From positions 1 through 64,000 of the forward strand of contig JBFXEW010000020.1 in assembly GCA_050179685.1 (NCBI GenBank): a stretch of DNA of 64,000 bases, given 5' to 3'. Source of the DNA: GWE2-40-63 sp050179685 (GTDB lineage: Bacteria; Bacteroidota; Bacteroidia; Bacteroidales; SZUA-534). Both the position numbers and the translations under genes were made by a program. Every line of letters starts with the position of its first letter. Within the stretch, counting starts at the first letter, position 1. Positions 26,655 to 35,993 of the stretch are shown here, one piece after another. The notes beneath the pieces are model-generated. The model searched no databases. It saw only the letters and a program-made list of their open reading frames with translations, and was not told the origin of the DNA.

Positions 26655-28025
26655 ATGAAAAGACTTGTAATTCTAATAATTATATTTCTTCCTTTTATTC
26701 TGCTTGGTCAAAGTAATTCTAGCAATAATATTCTAAATAAAATTGAAAATCAACTTAAAAAAGATACGAGCCTTACAGATTATTACATGCAGAAAAGTTA
26801 TTATAAAAGTGGTAATATCAAGCAGATTTTTCTTTTTTTTAACTATAAGGATGATACTATTGATCGTTATATATGCTATGATAGATATTATTGGTTTCTT
26901 GAAAGCGGAGAAATAACTATGAGTCAAAGTATTAATAATGAAAAATATAATATTCCGGATACTATTTCTTATATAAGTAAAAACGGTGAAATATTATCTT
27001 CTGAAATATATGTTACTGTTGATTCCAGTGAAATTGATAAAAAAATTAATACTATAGACTATGATTATGGTAACAAATATATTTTTTTTATAAATGAATC
27101 GGGTTATACATTAATTGAGGGCTGCTCACAAATATACAGAAAGGAATTTTATGTAAAATATCATAATAGCTATGTTAAGATACAACCTGTCAATAAAAAC
27201 ACCTATAAATATTCTTATTATACTTTTGATTTAAAGAAAGAAAAGTATAAAAAAGAGTTTAGTGTTTACAAGTATTTTTATGTTCCTGATCTTTCAGCAA
27301 AGGATATACATAAGTTGGAACAGAAAGGATTACTTGTTTTGGACAAAGAAATAAATAGGAAAGAAATAAAATACGAAACAACGGATACTTTGGGTCTCAT
27401 TCGGCTTATACAAGATTATTTAGAATATTTCTCAAAATATTATTATTTAACTCAAAGAGCTGGAGGTGTGCATTATACTCAAAGTTATTATTTAAAAAAT
27501 AATGAGATAATAAATTGCCATATTGCTTTTCTTCGCGATCCAAGAAAGCCAACACCTGAATCAGTTCTTAACCTTTTATTACTGGCGTATAATGGGGAAG
27601 GGCATACTGTTTTAATAGCCAACGAAGTAGATGGTTATAGATTAATAGGTAATTTCACAAATCACATAAATAAAGATTTTGTTGCATTCCGAAATGGAAC
27701 ATTTAAAATATTTGTTGAACAAATTAATTCTGGAAATTTTGTTTTATACAAAAAACCAGAACTATTTACAGGCGATGCATTGTGTTATTATATTTATGAT
27801 AAGGCACAGCAAAAAGTTTTTGTTATAAGTCCTAATCGGTATTATAAAAAAGAATATGATTTTGCTGAATTAGGATCAGCTAAAAGATTAAAAGTTGAGG
27901 TATTAATGACTGACGAAGATATTCGTTCATTTTTAGTAACTCTCCCTATTATTGATGAAGAAACCAGGGAAAAAATAAGCTCAGGCAAATTCCCTATTTG
28001 GCGGATAGAGCATTTATTTAAGTAA
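26655..28025 (+). CDS. Large secreted protein of unknown function, candidate immunity partner
   Basis: 456 residues when started at ATG 26655, where a clear signal peptide begins (MKRLVILIIIFLPFILLGQ); upstream in-frame codons overlap the previous gene and are not used. The mature part is rich in K, Y, N and I with no known motif; it includes YFSKYYYLTQRAGG and a basic KRLKVEVLMTDEDIRSF near the end. It follows a displaced RHS tip, so it may be the matching immunity protein, although it is larger than most. It could equally be an independent secreted protein. Confidence 0.6.
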   Translation: MKRLVILIIIFLPFILLGQSNSSNNILNKIENQLKKDTSLTDYYMQKSYYKSGNIKQIFLFFNYKDDTIDRYICYDRYYWFLESGEITMSQSINNEKYNIPDTISYISKNGEILSSEIYVTVDSSEIDKKINTIDYDYGNKYIFFINESGYTLIEGCSQIYRKEFYVKYHNSYVKIQPVNKNTYKYSYYTFDLKKEKYKKEFSVYKYFYVPDLSAKDIHKLEQKGLLVLDKEINRKEIKYETTDTLGLIRLIQDYLEYFSKYYYLTQRAGGVHYTQSYYLKNNEIINCHIAFLRDPRKPTPESVLNLLLLAYNGEGHTVLIANEVDGYRLIGNFTNHINKDFVAFRNGTFKIFVEQINSGNFVLYKKPELFTGDALCYYIYDKAQQKVFVISPNRYYKKEYDFAELGSAKRLKVEVLMTDEDIRSFLVTLPIIDEETREKISSGKFPIWRIEHLFK

Positions 28026-28047
28026 TTTTTATCAAACTGAATATAAA

Positions 28048-28290
28048 TTGGATCAAAAAAAATTTTATATAAATGGTTTAAATGGTTTGGTGGCCATATA
28101 CCGAATTAATAATGGTGTTCCGGTTTTATATTTTGTACATACCGACCTTCTTGGGAGTATCATTGCTCTTCAGGATGCATCAACAACATTTAACTTTCCA
28201 TCAACTTACAACATGTATGTTCAGGCAAATACTACTCTAATTTATAATTATCAAAGTTTAGTACAATCGTTAATTATTTCTTATAAATAG
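28048..28290 (+). pseudogene. Fragment of an RHS core
   Basis: Bases 28048-28183 are nearly identical to 23506-23640 inside the RHS gene (LDQKKFYINGLNGLVAIYR through IIALQDAS). After GATGCATCA the similarity stops and an unrelated tail follows to the stop at 28290. There is no ATG (the frame opens on TTG) and no signal. It is a recombination remnant and a possible homology tract for tip exchange. Confidence 0.8.
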
Positions 28291-28291
28291 T

Positions 28292-28819
28292 ATGATTAAG
28301 TATATTTCTTTAGCAATAATTATAACTTTCTTTATTAGTCAAGATTGTTATGGTCAGAGGAAACTGAATCGAAAAAAGAAAGAAGATAAAGTGTATTATA
28401 ATGTTGAGGATTATTCCTTGGCTCAAAAAAGAATAGATTCATTAAATACATTAATCGTAGATTTTATATCAACTGATATTAATGCAGACACGGTTCTTCT
28501 AAATACGATACAGAGCTCTGGTTTTATTACAACAGACACAACTACTTATGAAATAGTCTTCTTTGAGTGTAATTTTATTACAAAATGTTCAGATACTTTA
28601 AAATTAAGTACGCATGATGAATGGGCAAATATTAGATTCTTAGAGTTTTTAATTGAAAACATTAGAGCAGAGTGTAGTAAGATGGAAGCTGTATCTGTTG
28701 TAATAAACTTTGATTATGGTAAAACTCATAAACTAGAATCTCAATATGATATAATATTTGTAGATAAAGGTTTTGCTATTAAGGAACGAAATATTGAATT
28801 TATCAAAATAAGCAATTAA
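28292..28819 (+). CDS. Secreted protein of unknown function, candidate immunity protein
   Basis: 175 residues with a signal peptide (MIKYISLAIIITFFISQDCYGQ), a basic stretch (KLNRKKKEDK), then an acidic mixed alpha/beta body containing two cysteine-bearing segments (FFECNFITKCSDT). No recognised family. It begins 1 bp after the RHS core fragment ends, the arrangement expected of an immunity gene left behind after toxin loss. Base composition is as AT-rich as the rest of the island. Confidence 0.6.
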   Translation: MIKYISLAIIITFFISQDCYGQRKLNRKKKEDKVYYNVEDYSLAQKRIDSLNTLIVDFISTDINADTVLLNTIQSSGFITTDTTTYEIVFFECNFITKCSDTLKLSTHDEWANIRFLEFLIENIRAECSKMEAVSVVINFDYGKTHKLESQYDIIFVDKGFAIKERNIEFIKISN

Positions 28820-28924
28820 CTAAGGAGTTCCTCCTTAATATAAATTCAACAGGGAAAAGGAATCAAGTTGTGGATTAATTCAAGTCATATACTATTTATT
28901 AGGATTATTAAAGATTTATAGAAA

Positions 28925-29320
28925 ATGAAATTAATTTACCTTTACTTATTTATTACATCACTGCTATTTAGTTCTTGTTTAGAGAATAATAAAAGTTGTC
29001 ATTATGATATTTTATTTAATAATGAAAGTAATTATGATATCATATGGGCAAGATTAGCTTATTATGATACTTTATGTTCTTTAAATGGAAATATAGTTAA
29101 AAGTAAAGAAACCTATATAGATCATAGTCCCAGACATTGTTGGGAAGATATACTTTTGCCTGAGCCATATGAGATTTTTATAATTGACACTTCCTTATTT
29201 AATAATGAAGGTGTTTTCTATTGTTGTGATTCCATTGCAATTAAAAACAAAGTATTAAAACATTACATATTGTCTTTGGAGGATTTAAAACAAAGTGATT
29301 TTACAATAACCTATCCCTAA
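28925..29320 (+). CDS. Small lipoprotein of unknown function, candidate immunity protein
   Basis: 131 residues; MKLIYLYLFITSLLFSSCLEN is a lipoprotein signal with the lipobox cysteine at residue 18. The mature part has several cysteines (NKSCHYDIL, DTLCSLNG, RHCWEDILLPEPYE, FYCCDSIA), compatible with disulfides in the periplasm. No recognised family. It is the last gene of the island before the right copy of the direct repeat at 29436. Confidence 0.6.
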   Translation: MKLIYLYLFITSLLFSSCLENNKSCHYDILFNNESNYDIIWARLAYYDTLCSLNGNIVKSKETYIDHSPRHCWEDILLPEPYEIFIIDTSLFNNEGVFYCCDSIAIKNKVLKHYILSLEDLKQSDFTITYP

Positions 29321-29431
29321 AATAGCAATTCAATATTAATTCTTATCGATTTTCAGTCCAATCAATTATATAGAGACAATCAACAGGTTTGCTTTATAGT
29401 AGGAAAGCCCTGCGCTGCAAAACATCAATCA

Positions 29432-32230
29432 TTACAGTTCATCCTGCATTAAAAAATCGGTAAGGTTGATGTTGTGTTCCAGGCTAAGTTTTTTTCGTAG
29501 CCGGTAACGGCTTATCTCTACAGCGCGGGTCGAAATGTTGAGCAGTTGGGCAATTTCTTTTGAGGTGAAATTCATACGCAGGTAGGAGCAAAGCCGTATA
29601 TCGTTGTTGGTTAATTTGGGGTAGGCTTCTTTTAGTCGTTTAAAATAACCTTCCTGCGACAGTTTCAGGTTGTGCAGGGCCATTTTCCATTCTTTGGTTT
29701 GTAATTCGAGCCCTTGTGATATTTGTTTGTCGATGGTATGGATAAATCTGGGCGAAAGCTTTTCGGGAGCATTTTTAACCTCGTTAATGTTTTGTTGCAG
29801 GTTTTGTAGCGATTCGTTCTTTTGAATCAGGTAACGCAGGGTTAGCATCAGTTCCACATTGGTGTTTTGCAGGCGGTTTTCGAGTGAGGTTTGTTTTATT
29901 TCGAACTCAAGCAACTTGCGTTGTTTGCTGAGCTTTAGCTGAAAATTACGGTGAAACAACCAGGCCAGCAGCAGCAAAAGTACGGCATAGGCTGCATAAG
30001 CCCAATGCGATAAATACCAGGGAGGATTGATGGTAAACTCCTGAATCAGCTTTTGGGGATTGGCATCGCTCCATATTTCGAGATGGTAATTGCCGGGTTT
30101 CAAATGGTAATAACGAATTTCGGGCAAAGCGGTACTAATCCAATGGTCGTCAATTTCACGAATACGGTAATGGTAAGTGGTTCCCGAGTGCTCAATGGAC
30201 GAAGGATCGGAAAAGCTAAAGGTAACGCTGTTCATAAAAAAGGGCACTTCAAATGGTTTTTCGAATGAACAGCGTGTTGCCGACTTGTTCTTTCCGTGAA
30301 AAAAAGCACTGTGGATAAAAATGTGGGTGGTATCTTTCGCTTTATTTTGCTTGTTTTTTTTAAGCAGGGCCAGCCCGTTCCGATTCGAAATCAGAAAGTT
30401 GTTATCCGAAAAGGGAATAATAGCAATATCCTGTCCGGGCATGTGGTCGTCGGCAATTACGTATTCGGCCATTAGTGTAGGTTCCGATTCAATGGAAATA
30501 CGGAAAAGGGCCAGTTTGTTGTTGTTAATAAACCAATACAGGTTTTTTTCCCAGGGAATAATCTGGGTGGCTTGTTTGTAGTCGCCCAGGGCATTGTTAA
30601 GCACGGTAAAAGGCACAATGCTGTCGTTAACGTAATCGTAAGTATAAAAGGTTTTCCCCGACGAAAAAACCACCCGGTTGTTCAGTTTGTAAACATCGGT
30701 CAGGTTCAGACTTTTTTTAAGAGCAGTATAGGAGTAAATGGCGGCTATGGAATCTTTGGCTTCGTTTACTTTAAGCCGGTAAATTCCCTTTTGGGGATGC
30801 GAAACCCAGATGTATCCGAGGTAATCGATTTCGAGATGCCGCGAAGGTTCATAAAATCCGCTTAAGCGGCTGCGGTATTCCCATTGGTTTTGGCTGTTCT
30901 TTTTATATGTTACGAGTCCGGTATAAGTACCTTCGATAAGCATATCGCCGTAAGGTTTAAGCGACCATCCACCGGTAACATCACATATTTTGTTAAAGCC
31001 GGTTTCAGTAACCCTAAAAGTACCTTCGTTATGTCCGCAAAGAATTTCTCCGTCAAAGGCAGCCAGGGTCCATACCTGTCCCTGACTATTGGGAACCAGG
31101 CGGAGTTTTGAGAAACTCAGCTTGTCGGCGTTTTGGCTGAGTTGTGTTTTAAACAAACCATGATTGGAGCCCAGGTAGAGTGTGGTGCCAATTTTTAACA
31201 GCGAATATATGGTTCCTAAACTTCCGGTAGCCGAACTGAAGTAATTCACGTTCGAATTTTGACTGAGGTAGTTGGCTCCTTCGTCCAAACCAATCCAAAG
31301 GCCTCCGTAAGGCGATTTACCAAGAGCTAAAACGGTGTTGTTGTTTAAACCATTGGTGTAATTGTAGTGTTCCAGAATCTGACCTTTTGCATTGCTAATG
31401 ATAAGGCCATCGAGTATGGTTCCAAACGCAAAGGTGCTGTCGTTTAAACGGGTTGCTGCATTAAAAGTCTGGTAGCTTAAGAACTCGGAGGCCGGCGTGT
31501 TCCAGGGGCTAAACTCCTGATAATTGTAAGTGAAAATACCCGATTTCTCGGTGCATATCAGCAGGCTCTTGTTGTTGTAAGGAATAATGGCATGAATTTT
31601 CACATTTTGAAAGCGCTCACTGTGAGCAACAAACTCAAAACGATTGTTTTTAAACAGATACAAGCCTTCGTTGAGCACCTGAACCATAAGCTGGTCGTGA
31701 ATTTTAAACATAAAAAGCATAAAACCCGGAGCCGGAAACTTGCTTAGGGTATGGTAATCGTAAACATAAATGGTGGTAAACGATTGAAAAACGATTTGCT
31801 GCTTGTCCTGATATATTTTCCAGATTTCGTCGTTTTTGTTCATCTCAATGGAATCGGAGATGGCAATATAATTTAAACGACAGTCTGCATCTTTTTCCCA
31901 ATAGCCAAAAGTTTCGAAACCACCGGTAAACATCATTCCCTGGTCGTCGATGCAAATGGAACGTAAGCTTTTTATCTGGTTCGATTCCTGCATGGTGAAC
32001 GATAATCCGTCGAACTCCAGCAGTCCGGTGTTTGTGGCAAAATATACCAGCTTGTTTTTGGGGTGGGTTTCTATTCCCCAAACCTGGTTCTTTATATTAA
32101 AATTGTTTTGCAGGTACGCGGTCACTTTATCGGGAACCGCATCAGCGGCTAAGGAGCTATTGCCTAAAAGAATAAGGGCAGGAATAAGCGCTTTGAAAAA
32201 GTGGTACATAACCTGAATTTTCGATTTCAT
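29432..32230 (-). CDS. Propeller/Y_Y_Y sensor with C-terminal LuxR-type HTH, PUL regulator
   Basis: 932 residues. A signal peptide (to about residue 30) leads to a periplasmic beta-propeller built of regulator-propeller repeats (for example LWIGLDEGANYL, IWVSHPQKGIYRL). A Y_Y_Y-type domain follows near residues 650-740 (FSFSDPSSIEHSGTTYHYR), then one transmembrane segment (WAYAAYAVLLLLLAWLF, about 750-770) and a coiled coil. A cytoplasmic HTH of the LuxR class closes the protein (SKEIAQLLNISTRAVEISRYR). No kinase or receiver domain is present, so glycan binding outside should be coupled directly to the HTH inside. It lies downstream of the PUL on the same strand and is its likely regulator. 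Its last 89 codons are duplicated at 16537. Confidence 0.88.
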   Translation of the reverse strand: MKSKIQVMYHFFKALIPALILLGNSSLAADAVPDKVTAYLQNNFNIKNQVWGIETHPKNKLVYFATNTGLLEFDGLSFTMQESNQIKSLRSICIDDQGMMFTGGFETFGYWEKDADCRLNYIAISDSIEMNKNDEIWKIYQDKQQIVFQSFTTIYVYDYHTLSKFPAPGFMLFMFKIHDQLMVQVLNEGLYLFKNNRFEFVAHSERFQNVKIHAIIPYNNKSLLICTEKSGIFTYNYQEFSPWNTPASEFLSYQTFNAATRLNDSTFAFGTILDGLIISNAKGQILEHYNYTNGLNNNTVLALGKSPYGGLWIGLDEGANYLSQNSNVNYFSSATGSLGTIYSLLKIGTTLYLGSNHGLFKTQLSQNADKLSFSKLRLVPNSQGQVWTLAAFDGEILCGHNEGTFRVTETGFNKICDVTGGWSLKPYGDMLIEGTYTGLVTYKKNSQNQWEYRSRLSGFYEPSRHLEIDYLGYIWVSHPQKGIYRLKVNEAKDSIAAIYSYTALKKSLNLTDVYKLNNRVVFSSGKTFYTYDYVNDSIVPFTVLNNALGDYKQATQIIPWEKNLYWFINNNKLALFRISIESEPTLMAEYVIADDHMPGQDIAIIPFSDNNFLISNRNGLALLKKNKQNKAKDTTHIFIHSAFFHGKNKSATRCSFEKPFEVPFFMNSVTFSFSDPSSIEHSGTTYHYRIREIDDHWISTALPEIRYYHLKPGNYHLEIWSDANPQKLIQEFTINPPWYLSHWAYAAYAVLLLLLAWLFHRNFQLKLSKQRKLLEFEIKQTSLENRLQNTNVELMLTLRYLIQKNESLQNLQQNINEVKNAPEKLSPRFIHTIDKQISQGLELQTKEWKMALHNLKLSQEGYFKRLKEAYPKLTNNDIRLCSYLRMNFTSKEIAQLLNISTRAVEISRYRLRKKLSLEHNINLTDFLMQDEL
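29436..29704. repeat. Direct repeat, right copy (269 bp)
   Basis: Partner of 16537-16805, here inside the intact regulator gene. All differences between the copies are silent in the shared reading frame. Confidence 0.85.
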
Positions 32231-32348
32231 TTTTTCTTTAACGAAATGATAAAGCTACACAAAGCAAGAGAATGCCTGACATGTTATCAGACATTCTTTG
32301 ATTTTTTCGTTTCAGGATAAATATAGTAAAAAATGAAGAAATTCCTGC

Positions 32349-34595
32349 TTAGCGTAATTCAAATGATTCACTCAGGCCTTCGTCAGAATTGGGTCCCACA
32401 AATACCTTAAATAAGCCGGGCTCAAAGGTGTAATCCATGTTGAGGTTGTAAAAGCGCAAATCGTTGGCTGTGATTTTAAAATTTACTTTTACCGATTCGT
32501 TTTTGGGAATATACACTTTTTCAAAACCTTTGAGCTCTTTTAACGGACGGGTCACGCTGCCAACCATATCGCGAATGTATAGCTGCACCACTTCGTGCGC
32601 ATCAAAATTACCGGTGTTGCTAACTTCAACTGTAATTTGGAGGGTATCTGCCGCTGAAATGTTTTTTGCGTTCAGCGTAAGGTCTTTGTATTCAAAAGTG
32701 GTATAACTCAGGCCATATCCAAAAGGATAAAGGGCTTCGTTGGGACTGTCGATGTACCGTGATTTGTATTTGTAGTCGGGATTGTCGGGTGTTACCGGGC
32801 GGCCGGTATTTTTCATGTTGTAATGAATGGGTATTTGGCCCACGCTGTGCGGGAAAGTCATGGTAAGCTTTCCCGATGGAATGGCATCGGCAAAAAGTAA
32901 ATCGGCAATACCGTTACCCGCCTGGGTTCCTCCAAACCAGGCTTCAAGTATGGCCGGAGCTGTGGCATCGAGTGCGTTTATTGTTAAAGGACGACCGTTA
33001 AACAAAACCACTACCACGGGTTTTTTAAGGGCAATAATGGCATCGGCCAGTTTTTGCTGAACCTCGGGCAGTCCTATTTCAGTCCGGCTGGCAGCTTCAC
33101 CACTCATGTTTCTGTGTTCGCCCAGGGCCAACACTATGTAATCGGCATTTTTTGCAGCCTGAATGGCTTTGGCAAAACCCGCAGTTGATGCATCAAGCAC
33201 ATCGCATCCTTTTTCATAGCTAAGCGAGAAATGGTAGCTAAGGCTTTTTTCCTGCAAGCCTTCATAAAGTGTTACGCAGTCTTCGGCCCTTCCGGCTGCC
33301 GACCAATTACCCAGCATATCAACCTTTGAATTACCCAGCGGACCAATTAAAGCAATCTTTTTTACTGTTTTTGTAATGGGCAGGGTTTGCCTGTCGTTTT
33401 TTAAAAGCACGCAACTTTTGCTGACAAAATCACGGGCTAAAGCTTGTGATTCGGGTGTAAGTATTTCGGTTTTTTCACGCTCCAGGTTGCAGTATTTGTA
33501 AGGGTCGTCGAACAGTCCCAATTGATATTTTGCCTTAAGAATACGACTTACTGCTGCATCTATTTCCTGCATGGTGACAGTACCTTTTTCAAGCGATTGT
33601 TTCAGGTGGTTTTGGTAAACTGTGGACTGCATATCCATGTCGATTCCGGCTTTTAATGCCAACTCGCCTGCCATAGCCGAATCGGCGGCTACACCGTGAG
33701 GAATGAGTTCGTAAATGGCTGAATAATCGGTAACGGTAAAGCCTTTAAATCCCCATTCGCCACGGAGCAAATCGGTATAAAGCCAGTGATTGCTTGTGGC
33801 AGGTACTCCGTTAATTTCGTTAAACGAGGTCATTACCGAAGCGGCTCCTGCATCAATGGCAGCCTTATAAGGAGGCAAATACCATTCGCGCAGGCTCCGT
33901 TCCGACATATCGACGGTGTGGTAATCGCGGCCTGCCTGGGGAGCTCCATAAGCTGCAAAATGTTTAACGCACGAGATCAGGGTGTTGTTGGCCGATAAAT
34001 CGGAGCCCTGAAACCCTTTTACACGAGCGGCCCCAATTTGGGAAGCCAGCCAGGTGTCTTCACCGGCACCCTCGGAAACCCTTCCCCAACGCGGGTCGCG
34101 CGAAACATCGAGCATGGGGGCAAAGGTCCAGTTAATTCCTTCGGCACTGGCCTCCCGGGCAGCTATCTGTTCCGATTGTTCAATAAGCGTTAAATCCCAA
34201 CTGCACGATTGAGCCAGGGGAATCGGGAAAATAGTACGGTGCCCGTGAATTACATCGTAACCAAACAGCAGTGGAATTCCCAAACGGGTTTCTTCAACGG
34301 CCAGGCGTTGCAGTTCTGAAATATATTTAACGGTAAATGCATTAAAAATGCCGCCAACTCTGCCTTCTTTTATCAATTGCTGGTAATTGTCGCTCATATT
34401 AGGGCCGGTAACATCCCAGCCGCTGGTTAAGAGATTTAGCTGACCAATTTTTTCGTCAACGCTCATCAGTTCAAGCAAGGAGTCGATTTTAGGCTGCCAC
34501 TCCGAATCGGTTTGCAGTTTGTTTTGCGTTGAATTGCAAGCCTGAAACAATAAGGCTCCTAGAAAGATTACGATGTAAGTAAATTTGATTTTCAT
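32349..34595 (-). CDS. GH3 beta-glucosidase, lipoprotein
   Basis: 748 residues from the ATG at 34593-34595, where MKIKFTYIVIFLGALLFQAC forms a lipoprotein signal; an earlier in-frame ATG overlaps the next gene. The GH3 N-terminal barrel (EKIGQLNLL, FGYDVIHGHRTIFPIPLAQ, GRVSEGAGEDTWL) contains the nucleophile in GFTVTDYSAI near residue 290. The alpha/beta sandwich (KIALIGPLGN, ALGEHRNMSGEAASR) and a C-terminal fibronectin-like domain (VEVSNTGNFDAHEVVQLY) follow. GH3 removes terminal glucose from beta-glucosides. Next to two GH144 genes the likely substrate is sophorose and short beta-1,2-glucans, as for the GH3 enzyme in the Bacteroides locus of this type. Confidence 0.93.
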   Translation of the reverse strand: MKIKFTYIVIFLGALLFQACNSTQNKLQTDSEWQPKIDSLLELMSVDEKIGQLNLLTSGWDVTGPNMSDNYQQLIKEGRVGGIFNAFTVKYISELQRLAVEETRLGIPLLFGYDVIHGHRTIFPIPLAQSCSWDLTLIEQSEQIAAREASAEGINWTFAPMLDVSRDPRWGRVSEGAGEDTWLASQIGAARVKGFQGSDLSANNTLISCVKHFAAYGAPQAGRDYHTVDMSERSLREWYLPPYKAAIDAGAASVMTSFNEINGVPATSNHWLYTDLLRGEWGFKGFTVTDYSAIYELIPHGVAADSAMAGELALKAGIDMDMQSTVYQNHLKQSLEKGTVTMQEIDAAVSRILKAKYQLGLFDDPYKYCNLEREKTEILTPESQALARDFVSKSCVLLKNDRQTLPITKTVKKIALIGPLGNSKVDMLGNWSAAGRAEDCVTLYEGLQEKSLSYHFSLSYEKGCDVLDASTAGFAKAIQAAKNADYIVLALGEHRNMSGEAASRTEIGLPEVQQKLADAIIALKKPVVVVLFNGRPLTINALDATAPAILEAWFGGTQAGNGIADLLFADAIPSGKLTMTFPHSVGQIPIHYNMKNTGRPVTPDNPDYKYKSRYIDSPNEALYPFGYGLSYTTFEYKDLTLNAKNISAADTLQITVEVSNTGNFDAHEVVQLYIRDMVGSVTRPLKELKGFEKVYIPKNESVKVNFKITANDLRFYNLNMDYTFEPGLFKVFVGPNSDEGLSESFELR

Positions 34596-34614
34596 GATAT
34601 GCATTTTTTCTGAT

Positions 34615-35970
34615 TTATAGCTGTTGGGATTGTGACTCAAAGCCCAGTTTTTTTAATCCTTCCTGAATTTCGGGTGCTGACATAAACAAATCCCAGATTA
34701 GTCCGCTACGGTAGTTTTCAATCATTACCACAATGGGTCCCTGGTCGATGGCCAGGTAACGCTGTGGAAACCATTGGTACTGTTCGGAGAAAGCATCATA
34801 GAATCCATAGCTGCCCCATAGTTTACCTTCCAGGCTATCGTAAAAATAGCGGGCTGCTTTCATGCTTTGCTCCGGTGTGTATGGGAACGAAGCCAGCGCT
34901 GCGGTTGGCGAAATTACTCCCAAATCTTCCGAAGGCTGATGCGCTGCGTACCCATTTATGGAATAACTGGCTGTTAAGCCCCAGCTGTTTTCGCTATAAC
35001 CCTTGTATTGTTTGGGGTTTTCGACACAATAATGGTAATTAATCAATACATGATTCTTATTGTGTTCCCAATAGTTGGTATAAGCGTCGGAAAGATCCCG
35101 GGGATTCAAGCCCAGAAAGGAGTAGTGCGACCAAAACAAAGGGCCTCCGTAATCGGGTGCTCCGTTGTGTTTTAGGTTTAAATCAAGTCCATATTGGCTT
35201 GTTTTACCTTGAATGTTTCCTTTACGGGCCCATCCCTGGTGATAAACCTCAGCAGGTATCCCATGCGTGGGCGAAGCTGCAGCCAACACATAGGTAATTA
35301 AGCACTCGTTGTAGCCTTCGAGCGGGAAGTTCATTTCCCATTCGTATTCGGGCGACCAGTGCCAGTACAATACGTTTTCGCCTCCTTTGCGATACCAGTC
35401 CCATTCCACACTTAACCAAAGTTTATTAATTTTTTCTGTAAGCAAACGTTCCTGCTCACTACCACCGGCATAATACTGACGTACGGCAAGCAGCCCCTGC
35501 ACTAAAAATGCGGTTTCGACCAAATCGCCTCCGTTATCTTTTTTTCCAAAAGGTTTTACTTTTCCGGTTTCACCATACAACCAATGCGACCAGGCTCCAT
35601 GAAAACGATCGGCTTGTTCAAGGTAATCCACAATTTTTTCAAAGCGTTCCAATCCTTGTTGGCGGGTAATAAAGCCCCGTTCTATTCCAACCAGAATAGC
35701 CATGAGTCCAAAACCCGAACCGCCTGAGGTTAATACCGTCTGGTCGTTTTGTGGATAATCGTTATCCATGTGAATGCGTTCACGGGCCAAACCGGAAACA
35801 GGTTCAGCACCATCCCAGAAATATTGAAAGGTATTGTATTGAATCAGGGTTAGCAGGGAATCGTCGGATATGGAATTGTCCTGCTTTTTATTGCTTTGTT
35901 GCGGATTAACACAAGCCCAAAATAATAGCTGGATTGATAAAAGAACGATACTTAGCTGAATTGTTTTCAT
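34615..35970 (-). CDS. GH144 endo-beta-1,2-glucanase-like lipoprotein
   Basis: 451 residues. The lipoprotein signal MKTIQLSIVLLSIQLLFWAC is followed by a glucoamylase-like (PF10091) alpha/alpha barrel. Conserved stretches are YFWDGAEPVSGLARER, TSGGSGFGLMAILVG, RFHGAWSHWL, DNGGDLVETAFLVQGLL and LAIDQGPIVVMIENYR. This family includes characterised endo-beta-1,2-glucanases (GH144), which release sophoro-oligosaccharides. It is about 50% similar to the catalytic part of the second GH144 protein at 37878. It is 19 bp from GH3 and 23 bp from the GH43-like gene, clearly one operon. Confidence 0.88.
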   Translation of the reverse strand: MKTIQLSIVLLSIQLLFWACVNPQQSNKKQDNSISDDSLLTLIQYNTFQYFWDGAEPVSGLARERIHMDNDYPQNDQTVLTSGGSGFGLMAILVGIERGFITRQQGLERFEKIVDYLEQADRFHGAWSHWLYGETGKVKPFGKKDNGGDLVETAFLVQGLLAVRQYYAGGSEQERLLTEKINKLWLSVEWDWYRKGGENVLYWHWSPEYEWEMNFPLEGYNECLITYVLAAASPTHGIPAEVYHQGWARKGNIQGKTSQYGLDLNLKHNGAPDYGGPLFWSHYSFLGLNPRDLSDAYTNYWEHNKNHVLINYHYCVENPKQYKGYSENSWGLTASYSINGYAAHQPSEDLGVISPTAALASFPYTPEQSMKAARYFYDSLEGKLWGSYGFYDAFSEQYQWFPQRYLAIDQGPIVVMIENYRSGLIWDLFMSAPEIQEGLKKLGFESQSQQL

Positions 35971-35993
35971 TTGTTCTGATTTAAGGTTAACGT

